Below are positions 1 through 8,349 of a DNA stretch of 64,000 nt, one piece after another; the stretch's first letter is position 1, and the number at the start of each line of letters is the position of its first letter. The DNA is taken from positions 3,472,001 to 3,536,000 of the forward strand of contig OY282456.1 of NCBI GenBank assembly GCA_958296225.1, read 5' to 3'. Under the pieces are notes generated by a model. The model ran no database searches and was not told the DNA's origin. It was given only the letters and a program-made list of their open reading frames with translations. This stretch comes from an uncultured Dehalococcoidia bacterium (lineage in GTDB: Bacteria; Chloroflexota; Dehalococcoidia; Lucifugimonadales; UBA3495). The position numbers were made by a program, and so were the translations under genes.

Positions 1-1
1 C

Positions 2-568
2 GGCTACATTGCCATCTCCCCCAACCTGCACTACCGGGAGGGCAGCGATGACCCCGTTGCCAACAGCGCCAGCATCCGCGACAAGGGCGGTATGCCCGAC
101 GCCCGCACCCTGGGCGACGCCGAAGGCGCCATCGGCTACCTGCGCCATTTGAGCGTCCACAACGGGAAGGTCGGCATCATCGGCTTCTGCTCCGGCGGAC
201 GCCAGGTTTTCCTGGCCGCCTGCAAGCTGTCCGGCATCGACGCCGCCGTGGACTGCTGGGGCGGCGGCGTAACCCCGCGCGACAGCGAGCCGCCCACCGA
301 GGCCATGCCCCACGCGCCCATCGAGTTCGTCGCCGATTTGAACTGCGCGCTGATGGGCCTGTTCGGCGAGGACGACGCCCGTCCGTCCATCGCTGAAGTG
401 GAAGCCACCGACGCGGCCATCAAGGCGGCGGGCAAGTCGTGGGAGTACCACACCTATCCCAACGCCGGCCACGGCTTCTTCGCCGTTGACCGCCCCAGCT
501 ACGCCGTAGAAGCGGCCAACCAGGGCTGGGAGCGGGTGTTCGAGTTCTACGGGCGGCACCTGTCATAA
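2..568 (+). CDS. Dienelactone hydrolase family protein, 3' part
   Basis: The reading frame is open from the window edge, so the true start lies upstream; an internal ATG at 92 is not the start because conserved family sequence (GYIAISPNLHYREG) precedes it. The protein is an alpha/beta hydrolase of the dienelactone hydrolase family, cytosolic enzymes that hydrolyse lactones or similar esters. The nucleophile elbow reads GFCSGG with Cys at 188-190, the acid is probably in GEDDARPS, and the catalytic His is in AGHGFF near the C-terminus, so the Cys-Asp-His triad is complete. The substrate cannot be told from sequence. A strong hairpin follows the stop codon. Confidence 0.88.
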   Translation, partial: GYIAISPNLHYREGSDDPVANSASIRDKGGMPDARTLGDAEGAIGYLRHLSVHNGKVGIIGFCSGGRQVFLAACKLSGIDAAVDCWGGGVTPRDSEPPTEAMPHAPIEFVADLNCALMGLFGEDDARPSIAEVEATDAAIKAAGKSWEYHTYPNAGHGFFAVDRPSYAVEAANQGWERVFEFYGRHLS

Positions 569-588
569 GCAGCCGTTGACGTACCACG

Positions 589-627
589 CGAGTCTGCCCC
601 ACCAGGGCAGACTCGTAATCTTGCTTT
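589..627 (+). terminator. Rho-independent terminator after the hydrolase gene
   Basis: A perfect 10-bp stem (cgagtctgcc at 589-598 with ggcagactcg at 606-615) encloses a 7-nt loop and is followed by a T-rich stretch (taatcttgcttt). It sits 20 bases after the hydrolase stop codon. Confidence 0.75.
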
Positions 628-719
628 ATAGGTAAAACCGCGCCGTAGCGCATCAGTATTGCCCTAGCTCGGCAAAGGGCGTAGGCAAACGTCGCCTTAT
701 AACGCCGGCAGAACCGCCC

Positions 720-823
720 AGGGTTATTCAAACCCGGCGTTGTCGCTGGCGTGTTGCTGATTGCGTTGCCGATGTGAACGGATTCCGTAATCTGATAGCA
801 GCGACACAGCAGGCATTATAGCA
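720..823 (+). repeat. Left inverted repeat of the decayed element
   Basis: The arm begins agggttattcaaa and ends tatagca. Its reverse complement recurs at 1865-1969. Blocks gttgtcgctggcgtgttgct and ggattccgtaatctg are identical in both arms; about 20 bases between these blocks have diverged. Confidence 0.75.
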
Positions 824-1165
824 TCGGCACGGTGCCCTGCGTTTTGCGAGGCTCCGCCCGCCAGATAACCGTTGCTCGCGGCGTTGCGAACGGTTCACCC
901 CCCGGCTGCTGCCGTCTCATACTGACGCCGCTGCTCCAGATGCGCCCGCCGAACCACCGGAGGTTCCGCCCCGGGTCTGCCACGCCGCAGACGGCGCAGC
1001 CCTGGAACCGCTCCCGCCGCGCACCGCCGCCGGCCGGGCAGCGGTACCGGCGATGCCCCGTGTCCGGGTCGGTACGCACGTACTCCATCTCCACCCGACC
1101 CAGGCCGGTGGGTACGCCGTCCGTCGTATAGATGCCGTCGTGCCGTCGGACACCAGGCGGCCGGC
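816..1165 (-). pseudogene. Possible transposase C-terminal remnant
   Basis: The minus frame carries YVRTDPDTGHRRYRCPAGG followed by RERFQGCAVC and RNLRWFGGRIW, a Cys-bearing pattern that resembles DDE transposases of the IS1182/IS4 type. After this the likely frame shifts, and no full-length transposase can be assembled. It lies directly inside the left inverted repeat, which supports an insertion-sequence origin. The family assignment rests on remembered pattern only and is weak. Confidence 0.35.
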
Positions 1166-1590
1166 ACTTAGAGACCGTTACTGTGGGCGACGCGCCGCTG
1201 GCCACGCTGACGGCCCGCACCCGGTGTCGCTATTATGACCCTGACCTGGGCCACAGCACTCCCACGGAAACCGCCACCGTTACCATAGTGCGCACCGACC
1301 TGCCGGGGGAGCTGCCCCGACCGGGCGTCGGTTCCACGGACTGCGCCGACGACGGCCGCAGCATTACCGTGTCGTGGCGCGAACCGCTCCTGAACCACCT
1401 CCCGATACCGGTGACCGGATACCGGTGGCGGTTTCTCCAGCGGCCGGGCGGCGCAACGTCCGGCATGACCGAGGGTACGTCCCTGACCTTCGCCGGCGCC
1501 TACGGCGGGCGGGCGCCGGATTTTTACGTGGCCGCCGATTATGGGCCAGCCCGGAGCGGCGAGACCCGTCTGCATATCAAATGTCAGTAG
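1165..1590 (+). pseudogene. Fragment resembling a fibronectin III-like domain protein
   Basis: The frame reads beta-rich sequence such as SITVSWREPLLNHLPIPVTGYRW and ends at a TAG at 1588-1590. The alternation TVSW...P...GYRW is typical of fibronectin type III-like repeats in secreted proteins. There is no credible start codon with a ribosome site: the only upstream ATG (1132) falls in sequence that reads as transposase on the other strand. I take it as a remnant carried by, or interrupted by, the element around it. Confidence 0.3.
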
Positions 1591-1864
1591 CAAGGGGTTG
1601 GCGCCCGGCAAAATCAGCCACGCTCCACCCCCTCCCGGCGATGCCGCCAACGGAGCCGACAGCCAGCCGTATCATTGCGGACGGTGCCAGTCCGATAATG
1701 ACCGCGCTCAGCCGGATTGACCCAGGCGCCAACCCACCAGGGCAACCGACCGTATCCCTATCCGGCGACCGGACGACAGCTCGGCGCCGCCGAAAGGGTG
1801 GCGCGCAATCCTCACGATGGTATAACCACCGGGGCGAGCCGGTAGCCGGGTTGCGGATCGGCTC

Positions 1865-1969
1865 TGCTATACTGCCTGCCGTGTCGCCGCTACCAGATTA
1901 CGGAATCCAACTACAGTAATGACGAAATCAGCAACACGCCAGCGACAACGTCGGGTTTTGAATAACCCT
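1865..1969 (-). repeat. Right inverted repeat of the decayed element
   Basis: This is the reverse-complement partner of 720-823, with one extra base in the run of T before gaataaccct. Read on the plus strand, the arm could encode a short peptide ending at a TAA at 1963-1965, but the reading frame upstream is broken. Confidence 0.75.
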
Positions 1970-1996
1970 AGTTCCTTTGCTTTGCCATGCTTGGCG

Positions 1997-3277
1997 TCAC
2001 CTCGCCGGTATCGTGTCAAACCCGGTGTAAGGTCGCAGCGTCTCCGGTATCACCACCGAGCCGTCTGCCTGCTGGTTGTTTTCCAGCAGGGCGATGATGA
2101 CGCGGGGCAGCGCCAGGCCGGAGCCGTTGAGGGTATGCACAAAGCGGGGCCGCTCTCCGACGCCAGGGCGGTAGCGCACGTTGGCGCGGCGCGCCTGGAA
2201 ATCGGTGCAGTTGGAGCAGGACGACACTTCCAGCCACTCCTGCGAGCCGGCCGCCCATACTTCTATATCGTAAGACTTGGCCGACGGAAATGATATGTCG
2301 CCGGCGCAGAGTTGCAGGATGCGGTAGGGCAGGTTGAGCCGCCGGCACACGGTTTCAGCGTTGGCGAGCAGGGTTTCCAGCTCGTCGAAGGAGGTTTCCG
2401 GTTCCACGAACTTGTACAGCTCCACCTTGTTGAACTGGTGCACTCGCTTGATGCCGCGCGTGTCCCGACCGGCGGCGGCCTTCTCCCGCCGGAAACAGGG
2501 CGTATGCGCCACATAATATAGCGGCAGCGCGGCGGCGGACAGGATTTCGTCCCGGTGCAGATTGGTCACCGGCACTTCCGCGGTGGGAATCAGCCAGAGG
2601 TCATCCTCGTCGTCGTGATACAGGTTGTCGGCGAAGAGAGGCAGGTTGCCGGAACCTTCCATGATTTCGCGGCGCACCAGGATGGGCAGCGCCATTTCGG
2701 TGTAGCCGTGTTCCCGTCCGTGCAGGTCCAGCATCCAGGAGATGATGGCCCGTTCTAGCCGCGCCCCGTAGCCGTTGAGCGTGTAGAACCGGCTGCCGGA
2801 CAACTTGACGCCGCGCTGGAAGTCAATAATGCCCAGCCGTTCCGCCAAATCCCAATGGGGCTGCGGCTCAAAGTCCAGAGTAGGCAAATCGCCCCAATGC
2901 CGCAGGACGACGTTGCCCGTTTCATCCGTGCCGTCGGGGGTGCTGGCGTCGGGCAGGTTGGGCAGCGCCAGCATGGCATCGTTGATTTGAGCGTCCAGCG
3001 CGCGCGCGGTGTTTTCCAGGGCGCTGATTTGCTGGCCGACGGCGCGCATCTCGGCCACCACGTCATCGGGCGGTTGGTTGCCTTGGGAGCGGGCCTGCCC
3101 AATTTCCCGGGACACCTGGTTGCGGCGGGCGCGCAGTTCGTCGCCCTCGGTAATGGCGGCGCGACGCCGGGCGTCCAGGGCGAGGATTGCGTCGAGGCAA
3201 TCCTCATCCTCGGCGCGGCGGGCGAGAGCGGCGCGGACGGCATCGGGTTCGTTGCGAATCTGTTCAATGGAAAGCAT
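1997..3277 (-). CDS. serS: Seryl-tRNA synthetase
   Basis: This 426-residue cytosolic class II synthetase charges tRNA-Ser (and tRNA-Sec where present) with serine. The first ~110 residues form the expected long antiparallel coiled-coil arm that grips the tRNA variable loop. Motif 2 is visible as TPCFRREKAAAGRDTRGI and motif 3 as the region around LALPRVIIALLENN, ending with the usual PETLRPY. Length is normal for the family and the start MLSIEQIRNEPDAV is the standard one. It is the last gene of a minus-strand run greA-lysS-three Uma2 genes-serS, with only 12 bases to the preceding Uma2 gene. Confidence 0.97.
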   Translation of the reverse strand: MLSIEQIRNEPDAVRAALARRAEDEDCLDAILALDARRRAAITEGDELRARRNQVSREIGQARSQGNQPPDDVVAEMRAVGQQISALENTARALDAQINDAMLALPNLPDASTPDGTDETGNVVLRHWGDLPTLDFEPQPHWDLAERLGIIDFQRGVKLSGSRFYTLNGYGARLERAIISWMLDLHGREHGYTEMALPILVRREIMEGSGNLPLFADNLYHDDEDDLWLIPTAEVPVTNLHRDEILSAAALPLYYVAHTPCFRREKAAAGRDTRGIKRVHQFNKVELYKFVEPETSFDELETLLANAETVCRRLNLPYRILQLCAGDISFPSAKSYDIEVWAAGSQEWLEVSSCSNCTDFQARRANVRYRPGVGERPRFVHTLNGSGLALPRVIIALLENNQQADGSVVIPETLRPYTGFDTIPAR

Positions 3278-3289
3278 AGGTCAGCACTC

Positions 3290-3991
3290 TTATACCAGGT
3301 CAAAAATCAGCTGGCGCACCGGAAACACAAAACCTGGCAGCACGTCCGCGCCGTCCAGGGTTTCCGGGTCGTTGAGCAGCTCCGGTTCAACCGCACTGGC
3401 GCGGTAGATGCGGACGGTGCGCTCCAGCGGGTCAAGCAGCCAGCCCAGCCTGGCGCCGTTGTCCATATACTCCCGCATCTTGTTGAGCAGAGCGGCCAAA
3501 TCGGAGGGGCGGGATTGCGACGGGGAGCGGATTTCCACCACGAAATCCGGGCAGTAAGGCCGCGCGCGGGGCGGTATGGCCGGCCGGGGGCGCACATTGA
3601 CCGCCGCCGTCCAGGCCGCATCCGGGAAGCGGATGGCGCCGTTGGGCAGGCGGTAAGCGCCGGACGAGGAAGTTGCGGTTCCAGGACGTCCGTTAGCAGT
3701 GTTCCAAATGTACAGTGTCCCGTGCATTTCACTTTCCTGCGCGTCGGCGGGGTCATAGGGCGGCATCGTCAGCTCCAGTTCGCCGTTGGCGTTGAGTTCA
3801 AACCGGCAGCGGGCATCCTCGTTTGCCAGTGTCAAATCGACGAACCAGGCTTCGCAGGCGTCCGGGCCGGCGGCGATTACAGCATCGGGCAGCCGGAGTT
3901 TAAGGGGAAACGGGTTGGCGATGTGGGTATCCGGCGGCGCCGGCGGCGCCGGCTCCGCTACGGTTGCTGGCGTTGTCGTCATTGTAGTCAT
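3290..3991 (-). CDS. Uma2-family PD-(D/E)XK-like protein, copy 1 of aaRS cluster
   Basis: The 233-residue protein belongs to the Uma2 (DUF820) family, which has a restriction-endonuclease-like fold and no established role. The core motif PDFVVEIRSPS, a Lys-bearing helix (LLNKMREYMDNGARLGW) and LLDPLERTVRIY carry the putative D-E-K active site. It shares sequence end to end with the next two genes, especially the C-terminal PETLDGADVLPGF region, so the three arose by duplication. It starts at ATG 3991 (MTTMTTT) behind a weak ggtgag, with 33 bases after the upstream copy and 12 bases before serS. Confidence 0.88.
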   Translation of the reverse strand: MTTMTTTPATVAEPAPPAPPDTHIANPFPLKLRLPDAVIAAGPDACEAWFVDLTLANEDARCRFELNANGELELTMPPYDPADAQESEMHGTLYIWNTANGRPGTATSSSGAYRLPNGAIRFPDAAWTAAVNVRPRPAIPPRARPYCPDFVVEIRSPSQSRPSDLAALLNKMREYMDNGARLGWLLDPLERTVRIYRASAVEPELLNDPETLDGADVLPGFVFPVRQLIFDLV

Positions 3992-4024
3992 TAGCTCACC
4001 TTACAGCATCAACAGGCAACGGCG

Positions 4025-4741
4025 TTACACCAAGTCAAAGATGATTTGGCGGACGGGAAAAGTGAAGCCGGGCAGCACATCCGCGCCGTCCAGGGTTTCC
4101 GGGTCAGTGAGCAGCTCCGGTTCAACCACGCCGGCGCGGTAGATGCGGACGGTGCGCTCCAGCGGGTCAAGCAGCCAGCCCAGCCTGGCGCCGTTGTCCT
4201 GATACTCCCGCATTTTGTCCAGCAACGCGGCCAAATCGGACGGGCGGGATTGGGACGGCGAACGGATTTCCACGACGAAGTCGGGGCAGAATGGCCAGGT
4301 TTGAGGCGGGTCGGTACGCGGTGGCGCGACATTTTCAGTAAGTGTCCAGGCTCCATCGGGGCCGCGAATGGCGCCGTTGGGCAGGCGATATGCGGCTGAT
4401 GACCCGGTCGTCATACCGGGGCTGCCCTGGCCGATATTCCATGTTTCCAGCGCAAAACCCAGCCGGAACTCGCGTCGTTCCGCATAAGCGTAAGAAGGCA
4501 TCAGTTCCAACGCTCCGTCGGCGGTGAGTTCCATTGCCCAGAGGCAATCCTGATTGGCTCTGCAAATATCCCAAAACCATTCCTCGCATACATCGGCCCC
4601 GGCGGCAACCACATTATGGGGCAGCCGGAGTTTAAGGGGAAACGGGTTGGCGACGCCGGCATCCGGCGGCGTGGGCGCCGATTGCGGAGTCGGCGGGGAG
4701 CCAACCGGCGCCAGCTGCTGGCGGGCTGCGGTTGTCGTCAT
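4025..4741 (-). CDS. Uma2-family PD-(D/E)XK-like protein, copy 2 of aaRS cluster
   Basis: This 238-residue paralogue has the same order of blocks: a Pro-rich N-terminus, NPFPLKLRLP, an acidic middle, then PDFVVEIRSPS, LLDKMREYQDNGARLGW and the C-terminal VLPGFTFPVRQIIFDLV. The predicted active-site residues are all present. The middle third (about residues 55-110) differs most from copy 1, where it reads ICRANQDCLWAMELTADGAL. The gene lies 33 bases from each neighbouring copy on the same strand and is presumably co-transcribed. Confidence 0.88.
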   Translation of the reverse strand: MTTTAARQQLAPVGSPPTPQSAPTPPDAGVANPFPLKLRLPHNVVAAGADVCEEWFWDICRANQDCLWAMELTADGALELMPSYAYAERREFRLGFALETWNIGQGSPGMTTGSSAAYRLPNGAIRGPDGAWTLTENVAPPRTDPPQTWPFCPDFVVEIRSPSQSRPSDLAALLDKMREYQDNGARLGWLLDPLERTVRIYRAGVVEPELLTDPETLDGADVLPGFTFPVRQIIFDLV

Positions 4742-4774
4742 ATCAGTTACCTCGCTGCGTTACCGGCGGTCGGA

Positions 4775-5467
4775 CTACGCCAGGTCGAAAATCAGCCGCC
4801 GCACCGGGAACACAAAGCCGGGCAGCACGTCCCCGCCGTCCAGGGTTTCCGGGTCTGGCAGCAGTTCGGGTTCGGCAACGCCGGCGCGGTAGATGCGGAC
4901 GGTGCGCTCGCGCGAGTCTATCAGCCAGCCCAAAAGAGCGCCATTGTCCATATACTCCCGCATTTTGCCCTGCAGGTCGTTGAGAGGCTGACGACCGGAG
5001 CGGATTTCAACGACGAAATCGGGGCAGTAGGGTCGCGCCCGCGGTGGGTCAATCGGAGGAGGAATCACTTTATTTTGCGGCGACCAGGCGGCGTCCGGGT
5101 AACGGATGGAACCGTTCGGCAGTCGGTAACCGCCACTTGACCCGGTTACAGTGCCAAGTTCCTTGCCACCGGCGGTGTTCCAGTTTTCCAGCCCGACAAC
5201 GAACTTCATTTCCTGCTTGTCGTATGGCGCAAAGGGCGGCATCGTCAGCTCCAGCTCTCCGGCGGCGTTGAGTTCAATCACCCAGGGGCAATCCGGGTTG
5301 GCCAGCGTCAGAGCGACGAACCAGGCTTCGCAGGCGTCCGGGCCGGCTGCCAACACCGCCTCCGGCAACCGCAGTGTGATAGGCAGCAGCCCCCTTATGC
5401 CGGTCGTATCAGGCGCCAGCGGCGCTGCTGGCGACTCGGCAGCGGCGGGACGGGCAGTGGTGGTCAT
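4775..5467 (-). CDS. Uma2-family PD-(D/E)XK-like protein, copy 3 of aaRS cluster
   Basis: The open frame continues upstream into lysS, but the start at 5467 (MTTTARPAAAE) matches the starts of its two paralogues and gives 230 residues. The core reads PDFVVEIRSGRQ, so the usual SPS after the Glu is replaced by SGR and several residues before the Lys helix are missing (LNDLQGKMREYMDNGALLGW). The fold is probably kept but the active site is the most altered of the three. The start lies 4 bases past the lysS stop codon, which implies translational coupling to lysS. Confidence 0.85.
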   Translation of the reverse strand: MTTTARPAAAESPAAPLAPDTTGIRGLLPITLRLPEAVLAAGPDACEAWFVALTLANPDCPWVIELNAAGELELTMPPFAPYDKQEMKFVVGLENWNTAGGKELGTVTGSSGGYRLPNGSIRYPDAAWSPQNKVIPPPIDPPRARPYCPDFVVEIRSGRQPLNDLQGKMREYMDNGALLGWLIDSRERTVRIYRAGVAEPELLPDPETLDGGDVLPGFVFPVRRLIFDLA

Positions 5468-5471
5468 AGCG

Positions 5472-7040
5472 TCACCCCGTCGCATATTCCTGCGTTGCTG
5501 GCGTGTTGGTATCTCCGGCGCGGGAACGCATCTGCGGGAATAATAGCACATCGCGGATGGTGGACTGGCCGGTGAGGAGCATCACCAGCCGGTCGATGCC
5601 GATGCCCAGGCCGCCGGTGGGGGGCATCCCGTATTCCAGGGCGGTGAGGAAATCATCGTCGGTGCGGTCGGCCTCGTCGTCGCCGTAGGCGTCGCGCTGG
5701 TGTTCCTGGGCGGCGAAGCGGGCGCGCTGCACCTCCGGGTCGTTCAGCTCGGTGTAAGAGTTGGCAATCTCCATGCCGGCGGCGAAAGCCTCAAACCGCT
5801 CTACGTAGCCGGGCTTGTTGGGGTGCCCTTTGGCCAGTGGCGACATATCCTCCGGGTAGTCCATCAGGAACGACGGCTGTATCAGATGCGGCTCCACGTA
5901 CACCGAAAGCAGCTTGTCAATCAGGCGGCCCCGGGCCTCCCGGGGGCCGGGTTCCAGGCCCAGGTCTAGCGCCTTGCGGGTCAGCGACGCCGCGTCGGGG
6001 TAGTCCTCAATGTCAACGCCGCTGCGCCGGCGCAGTTCCTCCCGCAGGGACCGGCGGGGCCAGGGCGGCGTGAAGTCAATCACGTCATCGCCCATCGCAA
6101 CCTGCATCGCGCCGTGGATGTCCTGGGCCAGCGACGCTACCAGCGATTCCACCATCTCCATCACGGCGTTGTAGTCGGCGTAGGCTTCGTAGGATTCCAG
6201 CAGGGTGAACTCCGGGTTGTGGTCCTGGTCAATGCCCTCGTTGCGGAAAACGCGGCCGATTTCATATACCTTGTCCAAGCCGCCGACGATGAGGCGTTTG
6301 AGGTACAACTCGGTGGCGATGCGGAGGAACAGCTGCTCGTCCAGGGCGTTATGGTGGGTGATAAAAGGACGGGCGTGGGCGCCGGCGGGTATGGGCACCA
6401 GGATGGGGGTGTCAACTTCGATGAAGCCGCGGTTGTCCAGGAACCGGCGGATGCCGCTGATGATGCGGCTGCGTTGGACAAAGGTATCGGCAACTTCCGG
6501 GTTGGCGATGAGGTCAAGGTAGCGCTGGCGGTAGCGGATTTCCACGTCGCGCAGGCCGTGCCACTTTTCGGGCAGGGGGCGCATCCCCTTGGCCAGGATG
6601 GTCAGCGAGCGGGCTGCGATGGTGGGCTGGCCGGTGCGGGTTCGCATCATATTGCCGCCGACGCCCAGGAAATCGCCCAGGTCCAGGTCGTGCAGCAGGG
6701 CGTAGTCGTCGCCGAGGACGTTGCGGCGCAGCATGGCTTGCACCACGCCCGACGCATCGCGCAGGTCGAGGAAGGCGGCGCGGCCCATTACTCGCATGGA
6801 CACCACCCGGCCGGCCACGTTCAGGTCGGCGGCGTGGCCGAGTCGATTGGCGGCCTCGGCGGCCTCGAACCGGGCGATGGCGGCGGCGGCGGTGCAGCTG
6901 CGTTGGAAACGGGGCGGATAGGGGTCGATTCCCCGCTCCCGGATGCGGGCCAGCTTGCCGCGCCGGCTTTCCAGGTTAGCCCGCAGGCTGCCCGGATTGT
7001 CCGGTTGGTCGGTCGGCGGCGGTTCGGCTGGCTCTGGCAC
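5472..7040 (-). CDS. lysS: Lysyl-tRNA synthetase, class II
   Basis: The 522-residue cytosolic enzyme attaches lysine to tRNA-Lys. An N-terminal OB-fold anticodon-binding domain (about residues 75-180, with LNVAGRVVSMRVMG) precedes the class II catalytic core. Motif 2 is RNEGIDQDHNPEFTLLESYE and motif 3 is GGLGIGIDRLVMLLTG; the start of the core is marked by RQRYLDLIANPEV. The length is slightly above the usual ~500 because of a Pro/Glu-rich N-terminal tail. The start at 7040 lies 11 bases after greA, and the next gene (Uma2) starts 4 bases past the stop. Confidence 0.97.
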   Translation of the reverse strand: MPEPAEPPPTDQPDNPGSLRANLESRRGKLARIRERGIDPYPPRFQRSCTAAAAIARFEAAEAANRLGHAADLNVAGRVVSMRVMGRAAFLDLRDASGVVQAMLRRNVLGDDYALLHDLDLGDFLGVGGNMMRTRTGQPTIAARSLTILAKGMRPLPEKWHGLRDVEIRYRQRYLDLIANPEVADTFVQRSRIISGIRRFLDNRGFIEVDTPILVPIPAGAHARPFITHHNALDEQLFLRIATELYLKRLIVGGLDKVYEIGRVFRNEGIDQDHNPEFTLLESYEAYADYNAVMEMVESLVASLAQDIHGAMQVAMGDDVIDFTPPWPRRSLREELRRRSGVDIEDYPDAASLTRKALDLGLEPGPREARGRLIDKLLSVYVEPHLIQPSFLMDYPEDMSPLAKGHPNKPGYVERFEAFAAGMEIANSYTELNDPEVQRARFAAQEHQRDAYGDDEADRTDDDFLTALEYGMPPTGGLGIGIDRLVMLLTGQSTIRDVLLFPQMRSRAGDTNTPATQEYATG

Positions 7041-7051
7041 GGGACGGGCGG

Positions 7052-7528
7052 CTAACTAACGGAGATTATCTTGAGCTTGGTTTTCCCGTTGGGAATCTGA
7101 ATTTCGGTGATGTCGCCGGGCTTTTTGCCCAGCAGGCTTTTGCCAATGGGGGATACGTGGGATATTCTGCCCTGGCCGGGGTCGGCTTCCAAGGAGCCGG
7201 TAATCTGGTACTGTACCTGCTGACCGTTTTCCCGTTCTACGGTTACAATGCGCCAGAGGGCCACCGTCCCCGACGGGGCGCCGCCGGTTCGGGTAGCGTC
7301 TTCCACAACGGCGTTATTGATGAGGCTTTCCAGGGAGCGGATTTTGCCTTCGACAAAAGCCAAATCCTGCCGCGCGAGTTCCTGCTCGGCGTTGTCGTCC
7401 GTGCCGCCGCTGGTGCGGGCCAGATTAATCTGGCGGGAGACAGCAGGCTTCCTGACGGTGCGGAGCTCCGTCAGTTCGGCCATCAGCTCATCCAGCTTGC
7501 TCTGGGACATATATTGTGGTTCGGGCAT
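7052..7528 (-). CDS. greA: Transcription elongation factor GreA/GreB family
   Basis: GreA binds the RNA polymerase secondary channel and stimulates cleavage of backtracked RNA. The frame opens further upstream, but MPEPQYMSQSKLDELM at 7528, behind gggcggtga, gives 158 residues, the standard length. The N-terminal coiled-coil (residues 8-75) and the C-terminal FKBP-like domain (VSPIGKSLLGKKPGD) are both clear. The coiled-coil tip is unusual: where E. coli has G-D41-L-K-E44-N, this protein has G-G-T-D-D-N, so the first metal-binding Asp is replaced by Gly and Glu44 by Asp. It heads the minus run into lysS. Confidence 0.92.
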   Translation of the reverse strand: MPEPQYMSQSKLDELMAELTELRTVRKPAVSRQINLARTSGGTDDNAEQELARQDLAFVEGKIRSLESLINNAVVEDATRTGGAPSGTVALWRIVTVERENGQQVQYQITGSLEADPGQGRISHVSPIGKSLLGKKPGDITEIQIPNGKTKLKIISVS

Positions 7529-7732
7529 TGATTCACCGCCCGTCATCAGAAACAACAAGGCGGGAGAGGCTGCAACCAGCCTGCTCCCTTTCGTGAAATT
7601 ATAGAGCCGTCGCCAAAAATTGTAAAGCGAAACCGGCGCAACTCGCAGGGCCTGCCGATAGCAAAGCGAAATCCGGGCGGTTAGAATCAGCATAGCGGCT
7701 ACCGGGTTCAATCAGGCCGGCGAGGTGAGTTG

Positions 7733-8323
7733 ATGATTCAGCGGATGATTGGAGCGGCGTTGTTCAACGTCCAAACTTACGAGGAGATTGAGGCTGACCC
7801 GGGCGCGCTGGGCCAGGCCATCATGGTAGTGCTGCTGGTAACCGTCTGTGGCGCGGTGGGCGGCGTCATCAGCGGGGTGATTTCCGGCTCTTCCCTGCTG
7901 GGCATCATCATTGGAGTGGTTGGCGGGCTGGTGTTCGGCATCGTGCGCTGGGCCTTGTGGGTGAGCGTGCTGTACCTGGTGGGCGGCAAGATGCTGCGCA
8001 CCGGTCATACGGAAACCAGCTGGGGCGAATTGGGGCGCGTGCTGGGTTTTGCCTATACGCCCGGCGTGCTGTCCCTGTTTGCTTTCGTGCCGGTCATCGG
8101 CGGACTATTCCCTGTGGTCGGCTTTTTCTGGACGCTGGCGGCGGCGGTAGTGGCCGTGCGGCAGGCTTTGGACTTTGAGTCCACCGGACGGGCCATCGGG
8201 GTTGTGGTGCTGGCCGGCGTCATCGGGTTCATCCCGTGGATAATCATTGCTGCCATCCAGTTGGCAGTGCTGAGCGGCGGCGAGTCTCCCGCCAACGTCA
8301 ACAGCCTGCTCGCTCTGGTCTAG
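7733..8323 (+). CDS. Yip1-family integral membrane protein
   Basis: The 196-residue protein is almost entirely hydrophobic, with about five membrane segments (from about residues 25-50, 60-85, 105-130, 130-150 and 165-190). The N-terminal RMIGAALFNVQTYEEIEADPGALGQA is the signature of bacterial Yip1-domain proteins, whose function in bacteria is unknown. An ATG at 7733 is preferred to the TTG at 7730 because gaggtgag ends 3 bases before it. It is divergent from greA and followed by the cyclo-ligase-like gene on the same strand. Confidence 0.82.
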   Translation: MIQRMIGAALFNVQTYEEIEADPGALGQAIMVVLLVTVCGAVGGVISGVISGSSLLGIIIGVVGGLVFGIVRWALWVSVLYLVGGKMLRTGHTETSWGELGRVLGFAYTPGVLSLFAFVPVIGGLFPVVGFFWTLAAAVVAVRQALDFESTGRAIGVVVLAGVIGFIPWIIIAAIQLAVLSGGESPANVNSLLALV

Positions 8324-8349
8324 ACGCGCCGGATTCAGGCGGGGGGCAA

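Larger units (their letters stand above)
720..1969. mobile_element. Decayed element bounded by ~105 bp inverted repeats
   Basis: The 1.25 kb between the hydrolase and serS has no intact gene but is bounded by two long imperfect inverted repeats (720-823 and 1865-1969). The size fits an insertion sequence or a small non-autonomous transposon. Inside are a minus-strand stretch resembling a transposase fragment and a plus-strand stretch resembling a beta-sandwich (fibronectin III-like) fragment, both broken. I cannot identify an IS family or a clear target-site duplication. An inverted duplication of a gene end would be an alternative explanation. Confidence 0.5.
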
